Below the pieces are notes generated by a model, which saw nothing but the letters and a program-made list of their open reading frames with translations, did not search any database and was not told the DNA's origin. Source: a virus. Taken from it: a stretch of 32,369 nucleotides of DNA. Of this stretch, positions 18,401 to 24,150 are shown piece by piece; positions within the stretch are counted from its first letter, which is position 1, and each line of letters begins with the position of its first letter. A program made the translations under genes and the position numbers. Location of the stretch: positions 1-32,369 of the IMG/VR virus record IMGVR_UViG_3300023301_000058. One strand, 5' to 3'.

Positions 18401-20527
18401 TTTAGATTTGAAGTCTTTGGACTTAACGGAGCCTTCAGTCATGTACCAAGCGCAGAGCTCCACTAGAGCATCAGAGTGTGTGCTGGTTGTGGGTACATCA
18501 GAGCACGGTGCAGAAGTGATAAGCCTGACTTTTGTGTGCGACTCTCCTTTAATAATGGAGTCTGTAGTGGTCAATTTTATTTCACCATTTCGAAGCTTAA
18601 CTGGCCATTTATGAGTCAAGGTCGAAACCGATGAATGGTGCCTTCCAGAAAATCTTGCTACTGGTTCGTCAACTACATCAAATGTGTGAACACCTTTTAC
18701 TGGATTCCACTCTGAAGAACCAGTGTCAGTGTTTAGAGTGAGTATTTCGTCTCCCTCACTCAAGTTCCCGTGAGTCACCCAGCCCCTATCTTTCGTAAGG
18801 GCTTCAGTGTCAGGGGTCACGCAAAAGAGACTGGCAACGTTACCGTTTGGCCAAGTGAGTCTTCGCTTAGAAGGTTCGTAGTGTGGCTTCTCTGAAGGAG
18901 GAGAAATGTTCATTATACCACTTTCTCCTTCGACCAAAACATCTCGAACGTCGGCCGCGGTACGGGCTACGAGACCGAATCTTCGTTGCCCTGTGGTTGT
19001 GTATTTTGCCTGCTCGCGGACCCATTCGGCACCGAGACGAGTGTTGTGCGTTGGGATGAGAGCTTCGCCAGCAAGGTACATGGAGTTAGGTGAGTCAACG
19101 GTGAGGCATCGGCTTAGTATGGGGGTTATTTCCTCAAAAGAAACAATCATGCGATGAAAATTTCTAGACGCCTGATTGCCAAGAGGAATAAACCGTTTAA
19201 CTTTTCTAGGAAGCTTAAAAAAGTTACGGGTTGGTCTCCACGTGACTAAATAAGCAAGTTTACCAGGAGTACGCGTACCGTCTTTAGCAGTCGCGTGAGT
19301 CTTTTTTTCCACCATAGTAGGCTTCTGCCCAAGCGAGCGAGCAAGGAACATGACGCCGTCGGCAAGATTTTTATTAGTATTCGAAAATTCTATATATCCC
19401 GATTTAGCGTCAATAAATCCATCAGAGTCTAGTAGGCCAGCTAAGAGCTCCCAGCGTTGGTCGGCTGAGGCGTATAAATACTCAGCGGGGATGTGCTTGT
19501 TCCCTAGGACCCCTATTTTTCGTAAGTCAGAGCTAAGACCCCTAGCAGTTACAGAACCTGTATTAGGGTACATTAGTTTTCTATACTTTGCCTCTGTTGG
19601 AGTGTATCCTGCAGCTGAAATTGCATCTACGAGGTGGCCCATGTCGTCACGATGCTGGGTAAACCCGCCAGAGGAGGTGTTCCCGTCACCTTCCCAATAC
19701 CCAAGTAAGTACGGGTCAATAAGTAAGTCAGCAATTGGCGTTGAAACATCCCCTGTTACGGGAATTGAGTGGTTTAAGTCGCCTCTGTCGTTGTAGGTGA
19801 AAGAGTCTACAATTTCCTGAGTGTTGCGTATTTTTGGCCCTACGCCTGTCTCTTGCCTGGCGTAATTTATGGTCGAGTGAAGATTTCTGCCAGCTTGCAT
19901 GTGAGGGGCAAGGCTTGCTCTATTAACTCCAAGCTTGGTTGCAGCTGTCCTAACCGACATTCCAGCGCCCACAAGTTCAAAAGCGCGGTCAATAGTAGAC
20001 ACGGGGATGCGAGACCCTAGTCTCAGATGAGAAACCGTGGACTTCCATTGAGGCCAGTTATCGGGAAGGCCTTTGGACCCGCCTACGTTTCGGTTGTAGG
20101 CTTTTCTGTCTGAGTGTGTCCATGTTACCCATTGGTGCTCTTCACCTGCGTCCAAGGTAGTGCCGTCTGAAAAAGTCAAACGAAACATCCTCTTGGGTAT
20201 ATCAGGGACGTGAGCTTGCAGTACTTTAGTGGGTTTACCATTTTCATCAAAAATGGTGTCGCCCGTTTGAATGTCCCCGATAGTTTTAAAGTATGTAGAC
20301 GTACCATCTGTACAGAGTATTGGAGTGGACATCCTAAGAAATTTCCCGAATCCGCGGCCTGCCATAATTAACCATACGTTCCAGTCGTCACCTTCGGGTG
20401 CTAACTGCTCGGGGCGAGCCCAAACGTTCCAGTCCCACATGAGCTGGTCCATGTCCATATCAGCAAGGACAGCCTCTTGCTCCTCTATGGGCAAAAGCGC
20501 AATAAACTCCATTAAGCTCTTGCCCAT
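15452..20527 (-). CDS. terL: terminase large subunit precursor with three inteins
   Basis: The 1691-residue precursor would splice to a 473-residue terminase built from extein residues 1-62, 496-568, 1005-1017 and 1367-1691. The spliced enzyme has Walker A GRGFGKT (57-62 plus T496), a GLRGPQ segment before the Walker B region SWSDE (acidic pair 1372-1373), coupling motif VTTTPKR near 1406, and nuclease acidic residues D1507 (VIGVDPS), E1569 (VVAEVNQ) and D1644 (PDRVDAL). It is the packaging motor that cuts and translocates DNA into proheads. Every splice junction is followed by Thr. The 158-codon gene upstream ends 7 bases before it. Splicing is inferred from motifs and from the perfect restoration of terminase motifs across each junction. 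Confidence 0.96.
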   Translation of the reverse strand: MGKSLMEFIALLPIEEQEAVLADMDMDQLMWDWNVWARPEQLAPEGDDWNVWLIMAGRGFGKFLRMSTPILCTDGTSTYFKTIGDIQTGDTIFDENGKPTKVLQAHVPDIPKRMFRLTFSDGTTLDAGEEHQWVTWTHSDRKAYNRNVGGSKGLPDNWPQWKSTVSHLRLGSRIPVSTIDRAFELVGAGMSVRTAATKLGVNRASLAPHMQAGRNLHSTINYARQETGVGPKIRNTQEIVDSFTYNDRGDLNHSIPVTGDVSTPIADLLIDPYLLGYWEGDGNTSSGGFTQHRDDMGHLVDAISAAGYTPTEAKYRKLMYPNTGSVTARGLSSDLRKIGVLGNKHIPAEYLYASADQRWELLAGLLDSDGFIDAKSGYIEFSNTNKNLADGVMFLARSLGQKPTMVEKKTHATAKDGTRTPGKLAYLVTWRPTRNFFKLPRKVKRFIPLGNQASRNFHRMIVSFEEITPILSRCLTVDSPNSMYLAGEALIPTHNTRLGAEWVREQAKYTTTGQRRFGLVARTAADVRDVLVEGESGIMNISPPSEKPHYEPSKRRLTWPNGNVASLFCVTPDTEALTKDRGWVTHGNLSEGDEILTLNTDTGSSEWNPVKGVHTFDVVDEPVARFSGRHHSSVSTLTHKWPVKLRNGEIKLTTTDSIIKGESHTKVRLITSAPCSDVPTTSTHSDALVELCAWYMTEGSVKSKDFKSKTRSLVLIDQPGWEKWLSDRIAPLRCHKKDGKPKIIKPTSTKNNGAWGMTNLIDICDKLGENIEDALVFYHQRPRSVSLSIAQSMRVNPDKCASIHKALTDLFGPEREKTKAPGQKIKGESWIVRLDSSGNGALNYYLDNDSSAKILEYFIDPVEKIPTIEFMNSLTVSQLEIFVNACMDGDGHRRGSSGSFEQKSAGRRDAFGYALTLLGYSHSYTTRHPKYKGETVTLYGAHYRGSAYTTLPRAANLQSSKGRAWGDGRSTYTLENYTGIVWCPTAKNKTWLARHDGKVFFTGNTADEPDGLRGPQFRLDIATPIPTPAGWSTMGDLKVGDAVFDELGKPCNVTAVHETELSLDSYRLNFSNGTHIDADGKHRWKVLTNTDLRYVSTHFDGVIPETWATERFGRESTNHQVKDTNQLRANTKRRLYIPATKAVTYLPSSEPLPINPWVLGLVLGDGASAQPSYIATSTDDKSWLLEELERSGLVSRDINKDHVWAAELIGPWRELGLYKNKHVPEIYLRASAEDRLALLQGLTDSDGGVEPGGSFRFTNTNKALIDGYIELARSLGLVPKVYARKRRSRSGLQLDKQSWYVQVNSPIPLVRNPRKLAKARYEWKYQSTQHSIVSIAPTTPKFMRCITVDSASHLYLAGEGMVPTSNTHSWSDEVAAWRQNPDSAGMTAFDNVRVGTRLGANPQMVVTTTPKRVPLLYKLIEEAKLVKTTGSKVVITKGSTLDNAGNLSGAYLDTITGVYEGTSLAQQELYGEMLDDVDGALWTIDMIEKARELLYPPSTPLRVIGVDPSVAENPRDACGIVVCASTGDRDLYKRHAWVLEDATIHGSPEVWANKVVEMARRWGAPVVAEVNQGGALVRNAINAIDPSVKVLEVHSKYGKALRAEPIVLAYEQSRIHHVNYLPDLESQMTSWIPEQTRSSPDRVDALVHAMTALLIKPPAGFHGGKLTAKSPAARKLPPFRSSGAKVFNPNR
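16430..17476 (-). mobile_element. intein 3 in TerL, class 3 type, LAGLIDADG endonuclease
   Basis: Residues 1018-1366 (349 aa), inserted between GPQF (to 1017) and THSWSDE (from 1367), next to Walker B. The first residue is Arg, not a nucleophile. The class 3 triplet is present: W1084 (block B, KHRW), C1345 (block F, RCITVDSA) and T1364 (block G, VPTSN). The penultimate residue is Ser instead of His, with terminal N1366. Endonuclease motifs are VLGLVLGDG (about 1158-1166) and LLQGLTDSDG (1238-1247). Its sequence resembles intein 1 in blocks A and F (for example FDE.GKP and LYLAGE). Confidence 0.88.
17516..18823 (-). mobile_element. intein 2 in TerL, class 1 type, LAGLIDADG endonuclease
   Basis: Residues 569-1004 (436 aa), from C569 (CVTPDTEALT) to N1004 (VFFTGN), followed by T1005. 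It has an N-terminal Cys, block B STLTHKW with H639, and block F/G typical of class 1 inteins (YTGIVWCP..., then GKVFFTGN). The penultimate residue is Gly rather than His, a known variation. Two degenerate dodecapeptide motifs (about 687-699, LVELCAWYMTEG, and 879-891, LEIFVNACMDGDG) mark a LAGLIDADG homing endonuclease, possibly weakened. Removal joins VASLF to TADEPDGLRGPQ, a normal terminase segment. Confidence 0.9.
19043..20341 (-). mobile_element. intein 1 in TerL, class 3 type, LAGLIDADG endonuclease
   Basis: Residues 63-495 (433 aa), inserted within Walker A between K62 and T496. Residue 1 is Phe, so there is no Cys/Ser/Ala nucleophile. The block A pattern (STPILCTDGT, then TIGDIQTGDTIFDENGKPT) is intact. 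The class 3 triplet is present: W133 in block B (EEHQW), C474 in block F (RCLTVDSP) and T493 in block G (IPTHN). N495 is the terminal Asn. Endonuclease motifs LLGYWEGDG (about 274-282) and LLAGLLDSDG (361-370) are seen, with an HTH-like insert (about 180-215). The boundaries restore GRGFGKTR exactly. Confidence 0.9.
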
Positions 20528-20534
20528 AGGTCAC

Positions 20535-20999
20535 CTATTTCTTTGAATTACGCTGCAAACTTCTCTGTACTCCATAATACAGGGGCGCGGCTGAGCTGAG
20601 TCCTAATTCCTTTGCCAAGTTGGAAAGAGAGATACCGTTCTGGTATTCCTCGGCCAACTGGTCGTGATAGAGGTCTCCGTCTTTTTTACGAGCAGAAGTC
20701 ACTCGAGACGCGGCTGATTTGATGTCCTGATTTTTTACGCGAACCTTTGGCCTAAAAGCTGACACAGTAATGTCATTCATAACAACGCGACGACGAACTC
20801 CCGCGTACGCTACTTCCAGTTTCTTTGCAAGCAAAGGAAGACTTCCGCCTTTGTTATAAAACTCTGTGAGCAATCGCGTGTACTCCCTACTTGCTTCGTG
20901 GGCTGGCGAGGACTGGTTACGAGCACCATATGCCTGCTTTGCCTGCGGCAGGATAGGCACAATCATTGTTGCGTATTCTTCTACGAGCTCATAGCTCAT
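20535..20999 (-). CDS. probable terminase small subunit / HTH protein
   Basis: A protein of 154 residues from ATG 20999, chosen because GGAG lies 6 bases upstream; an ATG at 21011 would add four residues but has a poorer site 13 bases away. It has two HTH-like segments: GGSLPLLAKKLEVAYAGVRR in the middle and GISLSNLAKELGLSSAAPLY near the C-terminus. Between them lies a basic region (PKVRVKNQDIKSAASRVTSA). It ends 7 bases before terL. Small terminase subunits bind the packaging site through HTH domains and usually sit just before terL, so that role is inferred from position and fold. A transcriptional regulator is the alternative. Confidence 0.75.
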   Translation of the reverse strand: MSYELVEEYATMIVPILPQAKQAYGARNQSSPAHEASREYTRLLTEFYNKGGSLPLLAKKLEVAYAGVRRRVVMNDITVSAFRPKVRVKNQDIKSAASRVTSARKKDGDLYHDQLAEEYQNGISLSNLAKELGLSSAAPLYYGVQRSLQRNSKK

Positions 21000-21083
21000 G
21001 TAATTCTCCATCTATGTCTTTGTTTCCTAATCTGTCTACTATGACACTATCATACGCAAGGCCCTAAACCTAATCTATAACCT

Positions 21084-21089
21084 TAAGGT
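21084..21089 (+). promoter_or_regulatory. TAAGGT -10 box, leaderless-type, 7 nt before ATG 21097
   Basis: The TANNNT hexamer ends exactly 7 bases before the ATG and no Shine-Dalgarno is present at useful spacing, which fits a leaderless transcript. Confidence 0.5.
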
Positions 21090-21096
21090 TTATCGC

Positions 21097-21297
21097 ATGT
21101 ATTATCGCGTGTCAGTTCTAAAAAAGTTGTATGATTTACTTATGGACTTTTTGATTATTCTTTTAATTGTGGCTGCAGTGCTGGTGATTCTGTGGGTTCT
21201 GTTATTGGTAATGTCTGGGCTTATTTTGCTCTCGGCGGTCGCTAAGCTAAAAGACGAGTGGCTAATCTCAGCGCGTGAGCTAGACAAGAAAAACTAA
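21097..21297 (+). CDS. small membrane protein
   Basis: A 66-residue protein. Residues 16-48 (MDFLIILLIVAAVLVILWVL and onward) form one long or two short membrane spans, followed by a charged cytoplasmic tail (KLKDEW...ELDKKN). ATG 21097 is supported by a TAAGGT box 7 bases upstream; an internal ATG at 21142 has no signal. It is the only plus-strand gene here and converges on the recombinase gene, with stops separated by a single base. No family was recognised; a holin-like or superinfection role is possible but unsupported. Confidence 0.6.
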   Translation: MYYRVSVLKKLYDLLMDFLIILLIVAAVLVILWVLLLVMSGLILLSAVAKLKDEWLISARELDKKN

Positions 21298-21298
21298 T

Positions 21299-21988
21299 CT
21301 AAGAAGTCTCGGAAGTGTCAACTTCTGTAATGTCCTTCGAAAAGGACACAAAAACGTGCCGAACAGTACTCGCGTACCACTCTTTACCTTTGTTAGTTGT
21401 TGGAACTTCCTCTTTGTTCAGCTTCTGAGCTATAACGTTAAAAGAGAGACCAGCGTTTCGTTCCTTCCAAATCCGCTCTTTGAGCTCAATATCTAATACA
21501 GACCTGGGCCCAATGTTAACTCCCCAGACTTTGCCGTTATCACGTCGGTCTTGATGGACGTCCTTCTGGCGTAGAGAAATCATTCCTCTTTCCATCTCGG
21601 CCATGGCAGACATTATTGTGACGACGAACCTTCCTTGGTATGTGGCAGTGTCTAGCCCAAGGTCGAGCAGGGCTAATCGCCATTCGTACTTATGAGAACG
21701 GTCAACAATGCTGAGGAAGTCTCGAGTGGAACGAGCTAGTCGGTCCAGCCTCGTAACATACATAGCTTGAGCAAGCCCAGAGTCCAGTTCTTCCAGTGCC
21801 TTCTTCAGCACTGGTCTACCTTGAATACTCTTCCCTGAGCGCCCCTCTTCTCTAAGAACCACAGGCGTATAGCCAGCCAACTCGGCAGCAGCGATTAGCT
21901 GCTTCTCCTGAGCCCCGAGGCTCATACCGTCTGCTGCTTGCATTTGAGTTGATACTCGTGCGTAGCAGTACGCAATACCCTCTGGCAT
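21299..21988 (-). CDS. serine recombinase (resolvase/invertase family)
   Basis: A 229-residue protein with the catalytic Ser in YARVST (S13) and the resolvase signature TRLDRLARS (80-87, with R83 and R86 as the expected active-site arginines), then the long E-helix region (VVTIMSAMAEMERGMISLRQ). The C-terminal 70 residues (SVLDIELKERIWKERNAGLS onward) contain an HTH (FNVIAQKLNKEEVPTT). It is too short for a large serine integrase and resembles resolvases or invertases. It could resolve genome dimers, invert a segment or integrate; no crossover site was recognised. The start overlaps the stop of the 67-residue membrane-protein gene (TAATG). Confidence 0.93.
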   Translation of the reverse strand: MPEGIAYCYARVSTQMQAADGMSLGAQEKQLIAAAELAGYTPVVLREEGRSGKSIQGRPVLKKALEELDSGLAQAMYVTRLDRLARSTRDFLSIVDRSHKYEWRLALLDLGLDTATYQGRFVVTIMSAMAEMERGMISLRQKDVHQDRRDNGKVWGVNIGPRSVLDIELKERIWKERNAGLSFNVIAQKLNKEEVPTTNKGKEWYASTVRHVFVSFSKDITEVDTSETS

Positions 21989-22191
21989 TAATCTACCGAG
22001 TGCATTTTGAAAAAGCTTTGCTTCTCTTCGCTCTTCTTCTTCGCTTTGCCTAAGGTTGCGAAGAGGCTTTTGACCAAACCGTAAACCAAAACAATGGCGA
22101 TGATAGCGATAGCGAGAACCAAAATAGAGCCGAGCAGGAACATACCTAGCTCAAAAGCAAACTCGAATGGTGCTTTCCAATTGATATTCAT
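21988..22191 (-). CDS. small single-span membrane protein
   Basis: A 67-residue protein with a hydrophobic span at about 14-44 (GMFLLGSILVLAIAIIAIVL and following) and a Lys/Glu-rich cytoplasmic tail (GKAKKKSEEKQSFFKMHSVD). AAGGT lies 5 bases before the ATG, and an extended -10 lies 29 bases before it. It is coupled to the serine recombinase by a one-base overlap, so the two are co-expressed. No family was recognised. Confidence 0.75.
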   Translation of the reverse strand: MNINWKAPFEFAFELGMFLLGSILVLAIAIIAIVLVYGLVKSLFATLGKAKKKSEEKQSFFKMHSVD

Positions 22192-22219
22192 AATTACCTT
22201 CTTTCTGTCGTTTAACTAC

Positions 22220-22228
22220 ACTATAGCA
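22220..22228 (-). promoter_or_regulatory. extended -10 promoter for membrane protein/recombinase operon
   Basis: The minus strand reads TGCTATAGT, an extended -10 (TGN TATAGT), 29 bases before ATG 22191. A second TATAAT on the same strand (22265-22270) is further upstream. No convincing -35 was found for either. Confidence 0.5.
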
Positions 22229-22351
22229 TACAGTGTTATGTCTAAAACTGTATTACTTATTTATATTATACCTAATGTTCATTTGGAGTTCGTACAATTT
22301 AGGCACTTTGCCCAGTAAATACAAGGAAAATGCCCCTATAAAACTTCGTGC

Positions 22352-22380
22352 AAAACTCGTTTTACGAGCTCACTCTCCCT
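22352..22380 (+). repeat. CTC-rich boundary element, copy A
   Basis: This copy reads CAAAACTCGTTTT, then ACGAGCTCACTCTCCCTG. It overlaps the end of the HNH gene. It contains the small inverted repeat CTCGT-TTT-ACGAG (22356-22368), which on the minus strand is followed by TTTTG and may act as a weak terminator. Confidence 0.45.
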
Positions 22381-22810
22381 GTGAAGTCAAAGCAAGAGAT
22401 AGGGCTTTTTGCTTAGCTTTAGCACGCTTACGTTCTCGTGCGTCAGTATTCTTTAGGGGTGCACAGAGAGTACATCGACAGTTTCTCATACCTGTCTTGC
22501 CGCCTCCGTGCCCAACGGAAGACACCTTAATGGTTTTCTCTTTGTGACATGGGACGCATAAAAGTTGACACTTAAGGCTCTCTGCTCGGATAACATCCAT
22601 GCTCGCACTAGTGAGCCTTTTGGATATGGGGAAGGATTTGTTTTCGGGGTCGATATGGTCGAACTCCAAATCACTTGTCTTGGCGCACTTAACGCACTTT
22701 CCGCCCATTTCTAAAATAAGCGATTCTCTGCGCTCGCGATAGCGATTAGCTAAATACTCACGCATGTATGCGTTGTAGTCTTCTCTGTCCTTTTTCGGCA
22801 TTTTTCGCAC
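22370..22810 (-). CDS. HNH endonuclease
   Basis: A 146-residue protein with the HNH core: a CVKC zinc pair (C39, C42), FDHIDP (D51-H52), and CQLLCVPCHKEK (C85, C88, H89). An unusual second Cys cluster CRCTLC (111-116) and a very basic tail (ARERKRAKAKQKAL) follow. The family cuts DNA; in phages such proteins are either free-standing homing endonucleases or packaging helpers. GTG at 22810 is chosen because GGAG lies 5 bases upstream and the gene begins directly after the stop of its neighbour (TGAGTG); ATG at 22801 is the alternative. Its ribosome binding site lies within a copy of the boundary element. Confidence 0.9.
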   Translation of the reverse strand: MRKMPKKDREDYNAYMREYLANRYRERRESLILEMGGKCVKCAKTSDLEFDHIDPENKSFPISKRLTSASMDVIRAESLKCQLLCVPCHKEKTIKVSSVGHGGGKTGMRNCRCTLCAPLKNTDARERKRAKAKQKALSLALTSQGE

Positions 22811-22824
22811 TCACACTCCGTTAA
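22801..22824 (+). repeat. CTC-rich boundary element, copy B
   Basis: Reads TTTTTCGCACTCACACTCCG then TTAA. This copy spans the HNH start codon and its GGAG site, as read on the minus strand. Confidence 0.45.
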
Positions 22825-23377
22825 CGTATTGAGGAGAAGTGACTTCTGCCATAGACCTCAGTTGGTCAAAGGGAACTCTCCAACGGCGCTTGCTAGATAT
22901 CTGAGTAAGCTCAAAAATGGACTGTCGGCACTCAGAACCCCACATCCACCCAACCGCTGTGTATGGCGGTGATACGTTATCTCTGTCCCTCGGCTTCATA
23001 TCTTCAAGCCCACCAACAAGGAGTACATAGGCAACATCTATGTCGTCGCCTTCTTCATGCCTCAGGGACCAAGTCGAGTCGTCCAACCTTTTATTGGTGA
23101 AGCAATACCTAATCTCGTAGGGGGGAACATCTGCGGCGGACTTCCACTTATTTACGTGGGGAACAAAATCACTAAGGCCAACCATTCGAGCAAAGGCCAT
23201 TTCAGAGCCAGCAGCAACTGAGTGTTGCCAAATCTCTGCAACGTCTCCTTGGGAGTATCTTCGATTAGCTTCGGGCCTTGCGAGGTAGGGCTCTTGGCGT
23301 TCAAAGCCAACGCGAGCGCAAGTTGCTTCTTCTTGAGGGGTCAGGGAGTAGCTCCACTGAGAATTGTCGTTTGTCAT
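22811..23377 (-). CDS. hypothetical protein with EIRY/GW motifs
   Basis: A protein of 188 residues from ATG 23377. This start is chosen because a TAGTAT box ends 7 bases before it and no Shine-Dalgarno exists; the frame extends to a TTG at 23398. The central region has EIRYCFTNKRLDDSTWSLRH, then DIDVAYVLLVGG and YTAVGWMWGSECR. This E-R...D-D-V-LV...GW order resembles a small family of phage and plasmid proteins possibly related to nuclease folds, but I cannot name it securely. The C-terminus is basic and aromatic (SSKRRWRVPFDQL). It is directly followed by the HNH gene without a gap, so the two may work together. Confidence 0.7.
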   Translation of the reverse strand: MTNDNSQWSYSLTPQEEATCARVGFERQEPYLARPEANRRYSQGDVAEIWQHSVAAGSEMAFARMVGLSDFVPHVNKWKSAADVPPYEIRYCFTNKRLDDSTWSLRHEEGDDIDVAYVLLVGGLEDMKPRDRDNVSPPYTAVGWMWGSECRQSIFELTQISSKRRWRVPFDQLRSMAEVTSPQYVNGV

Positions 23378-23384
23378 ATAATAG

Positions 23385-23390
23385 ATACTA
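23385..23390 (-). promoter_or_regulatory. TAGTAT -10 box, leaderless-type, 7 nt before ATG 23377
   Basis: The minus-strand TANNNT box has a 7-base spacer to the ATG and there is no ribosome binding site. Boundary element copy C lies directly upstream. Confidence 0.5.
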
Positions 23391-23395
23391 CACCA

Positions 23396-23430
23396 CAAAA
23401 CTCGTTTTTTCGCGCTCTCGCTCCGTAAAG
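23396..23430 (+). repeat. CTC-rich boundary element, copy C
   Basis: Reads CAAAACTCGTTTTTTCGCGC then TCTCGCTCCGTAAAG. It is the most complete copy and lies just upstream of the TAGTAT promoter on the minus strand. Confidence 0.6.
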
Positions 23431-23481
23431 GGAATCTTTTTTAGAAATGGGGCAGTTTAGGTGTGGGGGGAGTGTGAAGGC

Positions 23482-23532
23482 GGAGGTGCCAGACCAATCG
23501 AGAAATCCCAATCCATGATTCCTGGCACCTCC
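23482..23532. repeat. perfect inverted repeat, 11-bp arms
   Basis: GGAGGTGCCAG (23482-23492) pairs with CTGGCACCTCC (23522-23532) across a 29-base loop in which AATC and GATT can form a short inner stem. No T tract follows on either strand, so it is not a typical terminator. A structured RNA or a protein-binding site is possible. Confidence 0.8.
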
Positions 23533-23557
23533 CCTAGATACGTTTTCCGACCTCCTC

Positions 23558-23597
23558 ACGGTTGTCTTCGGTTTACCTAGTGAAGAAACACAACCGT
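23558..23597. repeat. perfect inverted repeat, 8-bp arms
   Basis: ACGGTTGT (23558-23565) pairs with ACAACCGT (23590-23597) across a 24-base loop. It lies 25 bases from the first inverted repeat in the same non-coding island. Confidence 0.7.
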
Positions 23598-23656
23598 ACA
23601 CTTACGCAGCAGTCGTACATGCCTCCACACCAACTATCTTAGCGGTATTCGTAAGT

Positions 23657-23690
23657 GCAAAACCCGTTTTTCTGCGCTTCCGCTCCGACA
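23657..23690 (+). repeat. CTC-rich boundary element, copy D
   Basis: Reads GCAAAACCCGTTTTTCTGCG then CTTCCGCTCCGACA, matching copy C closely. It lies just beyond the terminator of the 114-residue gene. Confidence 0.55.
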
Positions 23691-23720
23691 AAAAAAGAAA
23701 CCCCCTCCAAAAGGAGAGGG
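23690..23720 (-). terminator. rho-independent terminator of coiled-coil gene
   Basis: The minus strand reads CCCTCTCC-TTTT-GGAGGGGG (23720 to 23701) followed by TTTCTTTTTTT (23700 to 23690). The hairpin starts 27 bases past the stop of the gene at 23748-24092. Confidence 0.75.
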
Positions 23721-23747
23721 AAGCTATTTTGCAAAGCTGGTTGGCTA

Positions 23748-24092
23748 CTACAGTATGTCTCTAACAAGGCTATCTATATCATTTACTTTGTTGTAAATGT
23801 CGTCGTACTTAGTCTCCCAATCGGTGCATGCTGTCAAGGCACTCTCTAACTGGTCATTCGCGGCAGCTAGCTCGCTTTTCAGAGCATCAATTGCTTCTTG
23901 CATGTCCCCTCGCTCGTTATCATCCATCATTTGGCCTTTCTCTATGTTTATAAGTGAAATAAGTGTCTCAAAGCCGCCACGTGCAGCGAGAGCATCGCCC
24001 TCAAGACCAAAGTAGTAGTCCCTATACTCCGCGTTGTCCCTGATGTACTCAATCAATTCAATTGCGTGTGCGGACTTAGCTGTTTTCTCCAT
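23748..24092 (-). CDS. hypothetical coiled-coil protein
   Basis: A 114-residue acidic protein. Residues about 58-95 (DNERGDMQEAIDALKSELAA then ANDQLESALTACTDW) have a heptad pattern consistent with a coiled coil. The N-terminal part (EYIRDNAEYRDYYFGLEGD) is helical. It is likely leaderless: TAGGGT ends 6 bases before the ATG and there is no Shine-Dalgarno. A rho-independent terminator follows the stop, so it is a one-gene transcription unit. Function unknown. Confidence 0.75.
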   Translation of the reverse strand: MEKTAKSAHAIELIEYIRDNAEYRDYYFGLEGDALAARGGFETLISLINIEKGQMMDDNERGDMQEAIDALKSELAAANDQLESALTACTDWETKYDDIYNKVNDIDSLVRDIL

Positions 24093-24098
24093 ACAAGA

Positions 24099-24104
24099 AC
24101 CCTA
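24099..24104 (-). promoter_or_regulatory. TAGGGT -10 box, leaderless-type, 6 nt before ATG 24092
   Basis: The minus-strand TANNNT box has a 6-base spacer to the ATG. Confidence 0.5.
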
Positions 24105-24150
24105 CACATAAAAAAGGTATAAAGCAATCTAAAATAAGCTATGGTTAGGT

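Larger units (their letters stand above)
23399..23747. other. 349-bp non-coding island
   Basis: No convincing gene was found. It holds two boundary elements (C and D), two perfect inverted repeats (23482-23532 and 23558-23597), and a minus-strand terminator at its right end. A 75-codon minus frame crosses it, but that frame runs through element C and both inverted repeats and has an unremarkable composition. No tRNA fold could be made from it. Confidence 0.6.

Noticed and set aside
15783-19796. Plus-strand frames of 80-150 codons opposite terL
   Set aside because: Antisense to confirmed terminase and intein motifs, with no start signals.
22233-22547. Plus-strand frame of 104 codons across the end of the HNH gene
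   Set aside because: It is antisense to the HNH zinc motifs in its second half and has no start signal.
23482-23597. Possible tRNA suggested by paired arms in the island
   Set aside because: The 11-bp arm is too long for an acceptor stem, the total length is wrong, and no T-loop or anticodon arm could be placed.
23374-23601. 75-codon minus-strand frame in the non-coding island
   Set aside because: It crosses boundary element C, the leaderless promoter box for the gene at 23377 and both inverted repeats. No ribosome binding site or TANNNT box fits its start.
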